Source: Nocardia australiensis (lineage in GTDB: Bacteria > Actinomycetota > Actinomycetes > Mycobacteriales > Mycobacteriaceae). Taken from it: a stretch of DNA of 64,000 bases. Location of the stretch: contig NZ_JAJFZM010000001.1 in assembly GCF_020733705.1 (NCBI RefSeq), forward strand, positions 806,001 through 870,000, read 5' to 3'. Positions 60,707 through 64,000 of this stretch are shown here, in pieces. How positions within the stretch are numbered: position 1 is the stretch's first letter; each line of letters begins with the position of its first letter. The notes beneath the pieces were generated by a model. That model saw nothing but the letters and a program-made list of their open reading frames with translations, was not told the DNA's origin and made no database searches. The translations under genes and the position numbers were made by a program.

Positions 60707-61579
60707 ATGGCTACAGCAGCGCAATGGATCGAGGGCGCACGGCCCCGCACCCTGCCGAACGCGATCGCCCCGGTGTTCGCCGGAACCGGTGCCGCCGCGT
60801 CCATCGATGGCGCGGTGTGGTGGAAAGCCGTGCTCGCGTTGCTGGTTTCGCTGGCACTGATCGTCGGGGTGAACTACGCCAACGACTATTCCGACGGTAT
60901 CCGAGGGACCGACGACGAGCGGGTGGGCCCGCTGCGGCTGGTCGGCTCGAAACTGGCGTCGGCGACGGCGGTCAAGAATGCCGCGATCATCAGCCTGGCC
61001 GTCGGCGCGGTGTTCGGCCTGGTACTCGTCGTTCTGACCGCCTGGTGGCTGATTCTGATCGGCGCGGCCTGCCTGGCCGGCGCCTGGTTCTACACCGGTG
61101 GCAGTAAGCCCTACGGCTACAACGGATTCGGTGAGATCGCGGTCTTCGTATTCTTCGGCCTGATCGGCGTGCTCGGCACCGAATTCGTGCAGGCCGAACG
61201 GATTGATTGGGCCGGGCTGGTGCTCGCCGTCGCCGTCGGCGCGTTCTCCAGCGCGGTACTGGTCGCCAATAATCTGCGTGACATCCCGACAGATACCGAA
61301 TCCGGAAAGGTCACGCTCGCGGTAAAACTCGGCGATCCCCGGACCAGGACGCTGCACCTGATCATGCTGGCGATCCCATTCCTCGCCACCCTGACCCTGG
61401 TGGTGCGGACCCCATGGGCGCTGGTCGGCCTGCTCGCCGTACCGCTCGCGGTCCGCGCCAACGCCCCGGTCCGTTCCGGGAGGGGCGGCCTGGAACTGAT
61501 TCCGGCCCTGCGCGATTCGGGCCTGGCCCTGCTCGTGTGGTCGGCCGTGACCGCCCTCGGGCTCGGGCTGGCCGGTTAG
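60707..61579 (+). CDS. menA: 1,4-dihydroxy-2-naphthoate polyprenyltransferase
   Basis: A 290-residue UbiA-superfamily membrane prenyltransferase with about eight hydrophobic segments. The first Asp-rich motif is [20 protein letters not shown] and the second is [20 protein letters not shown]; both bind Mg and the prenyl diphosphate. It begins [20 protein letters not shown], the MenA signature. It joins DHNA to the polyprenyl chain in the membrane, the step before MenG. Its stop overlaps the convergent holin-like gene by four bases. Confidence 0.95.
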   Translation: MATAAQWIEGARPRTLPNAIAPVFAGTGAAASIDGAVWWKAVLALLVSLALIVGVNYANDYSDGIRGTDDERVGPLRLVGSKLASATAVKNAAIISLAVGAVFGLVLVVLTAWWLILIGAACLAGAWFYTGGSKPYGYNGFGEIAVFVFFGLIGVLGTEFVQAERIDWAGLVLAVAVGAFSSAVLVANNLRDIPTDTESGKVTLAVKLGDPRTRTLHLIMLAIPFLATLTLVVRTPWALVGLLAVPLAVRANAPVRSGRGGLELIPALRDSGLALLVWSAVTALGLGLAG

Positions 61580-61962
61580 TCGTCGCCGTCGGGGACCAGA
61601 ATGCCGAGCACCCAGTTCACCAGCCAGATAATGATGCCGCCCCAGACCGCGGCCCAGAAGCCGTCGATGCGCAGGCCGTATTCGGTGGCCTCGGAGATCT
61701 TCGCGGTGAGCCACAGCATCAGCGCGTTGATGACCAGCAGAAACAGGCCGAGCGTCACGATCACCAGCGGGAGCGACAGCAGCTTCACGATCGGCTTGAC
61801 GAACGCGTTCACCAGCGTGAATACCGCCGCGAGGGCGAGCAGGGTCACGATCTTGCCGCCGGTGCCATTGTCGTCGGGACTGAAAAGATAAATCTTGTCG
61901 ACCCAGGTAGCGGCCAGCCAGATGGCCACCCCGTTGATGATCAACCGAATCAGAAGCTGCAT
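61576..61962 (-). CDS. Phage holin family (4-TM) membrane protein
   Basis: A 128-residue membrane protein with four hydrophobic segments: [59 protein letters not shown] and [20 protein letters not shown]. The pattern and the central [18 protein letters not shown] match the mycobacterial 4-TMS holin superfamily (PF04020). Despite the name, most are chromosomal and of unknown function; no phage genes are near. It overlaps the end of menA. Confidence 0.85.
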   Translation of the reverse strand: MQLLIRLIINGVAIWLAATWVDKIYLFSPDDNGTGGKIVTLLALAAVFTLVNAFVKPIVKLLSLPLVIVTLGLFLLVINALMLWLTAKISEATEYGLRIDGFWAAVWGGIIIWLVNWVLGILVPDGDD

Positions 61963-62039
61963 GAGGCAATGCTAAGCCCGCGCGGGCGGGCATGCGCGGG
62001 CTCGGAACGCGAATCGCCCGCTCACGCATGCCCGCTCGC

Positions 62040-62624
62040 TCATGCCGCACGGTCGAGCAGCGCGTGCACCCGCGGGCGTAGATCGGCGATCGAGTCCGAT
62101 CCACCGAGGATGCGGGTGGTGGTCTCATTGGGGGCACGCAGGACACCGAGCAGCAGATGTCCGGACTCGATGGTCTTGTCCTTGCGCGCGAGCGCCTCCC
62201 GCAGGGCCAGTTCGACCACCTTCTTCGCGTCCTTGGTGAACGGAATGTGGCCGAAATTACCACCACCGCGGCCCCGGCCGAAGGGCCCACGCCGCTGTTC
62301 GGGCACCGCGCGCTCGAGCGCGTCCTCGCCGAAGGTAGCCTCCAAACTCCCCCGCACGGCGTCGAGATCGATGCCGATCGAGCGAAGCGCCTCCGTGTCC
62401 TCGGCTCCGAGCGGCTCGCCCCTGCCCTGCTGATCGAGCTTTTTCAACACGCCCGTATGGGTGATCCCGGCATCGGCGAGCATGGTCTTCAGCTCCGGCT
62501 CACCCTGGGAAATGATGCCGAGCAGAACGTGCTCCACCTCGATACTCGGTGAGCGCATTTCGCGGGCGTCTTCCTGGGCGATGACGATCACCGTGCGTGC
62601 TGTCCTGCTGAACCGTTCGAACAT
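62040..62624 (-). CDS. Clp N-terminal (double Clp-N repeat) domain protein
   Basis: A 194-residue protein made of two Clp-N repeats, as at the N-terminus of ClpC but without any AAA+ module. Repeat 1 is MFERFSRTARTVIVIAQEDA with EVEHVLLGIISQGEPELKTM; repeat 2 is FTKDAKKVVELALREALARK with ESGHLLLGVLRAPNETTTRI. A Gly/Arg-rich linker (GPFGRGRGGGNFG) separates them. Such domains bind adaptors or phospho-arginine-marked substrates, so this may act as a decoy, adaptor or substrate sensor. The ATG overlaps the stop of the HTH gene by one base, giving tight coupling. Confidence 0.88.
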   Translation of the reverse strand: MFERFSRTARTVIVIAQEDAREMRSPSIEVEHVLLGIISQGEPELKTMLADAGITHTGVLKKLDQQGRGEPLGAEDTEALRSIGIDLDAVRGSLEATFGEDALERAVPEQRRGPFGRGRGGGNFGHIPFTKDAKKVVELALREALARKDKTIESGHLLLGVLRAPNETTTRILGGSDSIADLRPRVHALLDRAA

Positions 62625-62845
62625 CAGCTGTTCCTGCCTCTCCGGCTGTATTTATGGTGGACCGCCTGCTTGCTGACCTCGAGCGCCTCCGCGATCGCCT
62701 GCCACGACCAGCCCTGTTCGCGAGCATTGGCCACCTGGATCGCTTCCAGACGTTCGAGCAGCCGACGCAGCGCGAGCACCGCACGCAACCCGACCCTGGG
62801 GTCGGGACTGCCGGCGGCGGCCGCCAATGTGGTTGCTTCAGTCAT
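62624..62845 (-). CDS. Small helix-turn-helix DNA-binding protein
   Basis: A 73-residue protein starting MTEATTLAAAAGSPDPRVGL. A helix of Arg/Leu (RAVLALRRLLERLEAIQVAN) is followed by a helix-turn-helix, AREQGWSWQAIAEALEVSKQ then AVHHKYSRRGRN. There is no effector domain. The ATG lies three bases downstream of a palindromic box and no Shine-Dalgarno is seen, so the mRNA is probably leaderless. The next gene encodes a double Clp-N protein and overlaps by one base; together they look like a sensor-regulator pair that controls itself through the adjacent palindromes. Confidence 0.85.
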   Translation of the reverse strand: MTEATTLAAAAGSPDPRVGLRAVLALRRLLERLEAIQVANAREQGWSWQAIAEALEVSKQAVHHKYSRRGRNS

Positions 62846-62848
62846 GCC

Positions 62849-62892
62849 GTCAATTTTTATTGACGACAGATCAATTGTCAATGAAAATTGAC
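62849..62892 (-). promoter_or_regulatory. Twin palindromic operator and predicted promoter of the HTH/Clp-N operon
   Basis: Two perfect copies of GTCAAT-N4-ATTGAC lie at 62849-62864 and 62877-62892, centres 28 bp apart. On the reverse strand TTGACA (62876-62881) and TAAAAA (62854-62859) are 16 bases apart, so the boxes cover the -35 and -10. The predicted transcript would start at or a few bases before the HTH ATG. The layout fits autorepression. Confidence 0.7.
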
Positions 62893-62898
62893 ACCCAG

Positions 62899-63984
62899 TT
62901 ATCCGGTCCAACTTCCAGTAGCCGCGAACTTCGAAAGCACGGCCTGCGCCCCGGCCAGGCTGATGTCTTGTGCCGCGACCCAGTCGTCGTTGAAATACGT
63001 TCCGGCATAACGATCCCCGCCGTCGCACAGCAGCGTCACCACGCTGCCGGTGCGTCCCGCGGCGATCATTTCGGCGATAAGAGCGAACGCGCCCCACAGG
63101 TTGGTGCCGGTGGAACCACCTACGCGGCGACCGATCACCGTGCTCGCGTGACGGGCGGCGGCGATGGATCCGGCATCGGGGACCTCGATCATGCGGTCGA
63201 CGACCTGGCCGACGAACGACGGTTCGACGCGCGGCCGGCCGATGCCCTCGATCCGCGAGGGCATTCCGGTCTCATAACCCGAGTCGCCGGTCTCGTAGCC
63301 GCCGTAGAAGGCGGAATTCTCGGGGTCGACCACGGCCAGTTTCGTCGCGTGCCTGCGGTAACGGATGTAGCGGCCGATGGTGGCGCTGGTACCGCCGGTG
63401 CCCGCACCGACAACAATCCACTCCGGCACCGGGCAGGTCTCCAGAGTCATTTGCTCGAAAATGGATTCGGCGATGTTGTTATTACCGCGCCAGTCCGTGG
63501 CGCGCTCGGCATGGGTGAACTGATCCATATAGTGGCCACCGCACTCGGCCGCCAGCCGCACGGCCTCGGTGTACATATCCGGTGGCCGCTGCACGAAATG
63601 ACAACTGCCGCCTTGCGCTTCGATGAGCGCGATCTTCTGCGGCGAGGTACTCGCGGGCATCACCGCGACGAAATCCAGGCCGAGCAGCTTCGCGAAATAC
63701 GCCTCGCTGACCGCGGTCGACCCCGACGAGGCCTCTACCACGGTTGTGCCCTCGGCGACCCAGCCATTGCAAATCGCGTACAGGAAAAGGGATCTGGCGA
63801 GCCGATGCTTGAGACTGCCTGTGATGTGGGTCGATTCGTCCTTCAGATACAGCTGGACGTTCCACTCGGCGGGCAATGGATAGCGCAGCAGATGCGTATC
63901 CGCGCTGCGCTGGGTGTCGGCGTCGATCAATCGGACCGCGTTATCCACCCAATCGCGTGGGACGCTGCGATCGCATTGCTTCAC
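62899..63984 (-). CDS. cds1: PLP-dependent cysteine synthase family protein, likely Cds1-type cysteine desulfhydrase
   Basis: A 361-residue fold-type II PLP enzyme. The Schiff-base Lys is K59 in [20 protein letters not shown]; the substrate loop is [20 protein letters not shown]; the phosphate loop is [16 protein letters not shown]; and [15 protein letters not shown] and [15 protein letters not shown] are the family marks. It resembles M. tuberculosis Rv3684 (Cds1), which releases H2S, pyruvate and ammonia from cysteine. The GTG at 63982-63984 may not be the true start: the frame is open to the window edge 16 bases away. The stop lies seven bases before the first operator box of the HTH gene. 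Confidence 0.85.
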   Translation of the reverse strand: MKQCDRSVPRDWVDNAVRLIDADTQRSADTHLLRYPLPAEWNVQLYLKDESTHITGSLKHRLARSLFLYAICNGWVAEGTTVVEASSGSTAVSEAYFAKLLGLDFVAVMPASTSPQKIALIEAQGGSCHFVQRPPDMYTEAVRLAAECGGHYMDQFTHAERATDWRGNNNIAESIFEQMTLETCPVPEWIVVGAGTGGTSATIGRYIRYRRHATKLAVVDPENSAFYGGYETGDSGYETGMPSRIEGIGRPRVEPSFVGQVVDRMIEVPDAGSIAAARHASTVIGRRVGGSTGTNLWGAFALIAEMIAAGRTGSVVTLLCDGGDRYAGTYFNDDWVAAQDISLAGAQAVLSKFAATGSWTG

Positions 63985-64000
63985 GCCGATGGCCCCTGCT

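Noticed and set aside
61576..61962. Holin-like protein as a sign of a prophage
   Set aside because: The family is mostly chromosomal in actinobacteria and no phage structural, integrase or lysis genes are nearby.

Overview
The window is chromosomal DNA from a high-GC actinomycete, most likely a Nocardia or a close relative in the Mycobacteriales. The evidence is a complete mce operon with yrbE and mceG genes, a fused HadA-HadB mycolic-acid dehydratase, FprB, MenJ and MgtA homologues, an EspC-type secretion substrate, and a gene order that broadly follows the Mycobacterium tuberculosis rpmG-had-secE-nusG-rplKA-rplJL-mkl-rpoBC and htpX-grcC1-menJ-menG-menD-menB-menE-menA regions. No insertion sequence, prophage or CRISPR array was seen.

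Layout. 1-8.5 kb holds small metabolic and accessory genes: a partial quinone oxidoreductase, an orphan type VII secretion pair (EspC-like protein plus a WxG protein fused to a transglycosylase domain), a decayed helix-hairpin-helix gene, an acyl-ACP thioesterase, fprB, a SixA-like phosphatase, a VOC protein, two GNATs and a pirin. 8.7-16.8 kb is rpoB-rpoC (minus strand) with an upstream promoter region. 16.8-28.4 kb is one mce operon, mceG-yrbEA-yrbEB-mceABCDEF plus two Mce-associated membrane proteins. 28.6-35.7 kb is the ribosomal and translocation block: rplL, rplJ with an L10-type leader and attenuator hairpin, rplA, rplK, nusG, secE, tRNA-Trp, hadAB fusion, rpmG, tRNA-Met and tRNA-Thr. 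35.7-38.6 kb has yajQ, tRNA-Tyr, htpX and a long-chain polyprenyl diphosphate synthase.

38.7-61.6 kb is a dispersed menaquinone locus (menJ, menG, menD, menB, menE, menA, plus the prenyl synthase and a candidate DHNA-CoA thioesterase). It is interrupted by an AraC regulator, a VOC gene, a mannosyltransferase, a 1418-residue nitrate reductase fused to a diflavin reductase, a DrrAB-type exporter and a large SARP/AfsR-type regulator. menC, menF and menH are not in the window. 61.6-64 kb has a holin-like membrane protein, a small HTH gene translationally coupled to a double Clp-N protein, and a Cds1-like PLP enzyme.

The observations most worth following up are: twin GTCAAT-N4-ATTGAC palindromes covering a predicted leaderless promoter of the HTH/Clp-N pair; sharp blocks of different codon usage inside rpoB; the single-chain NAD(P)H nitrate reductase; the orphan type VII transglycosylase pair; and a repeated translation-start cassette found in front of the AraC gene and the DrrA-type ABC gene. 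Functions are assigned by recognising motifs and gene order by eye; no database search was run.
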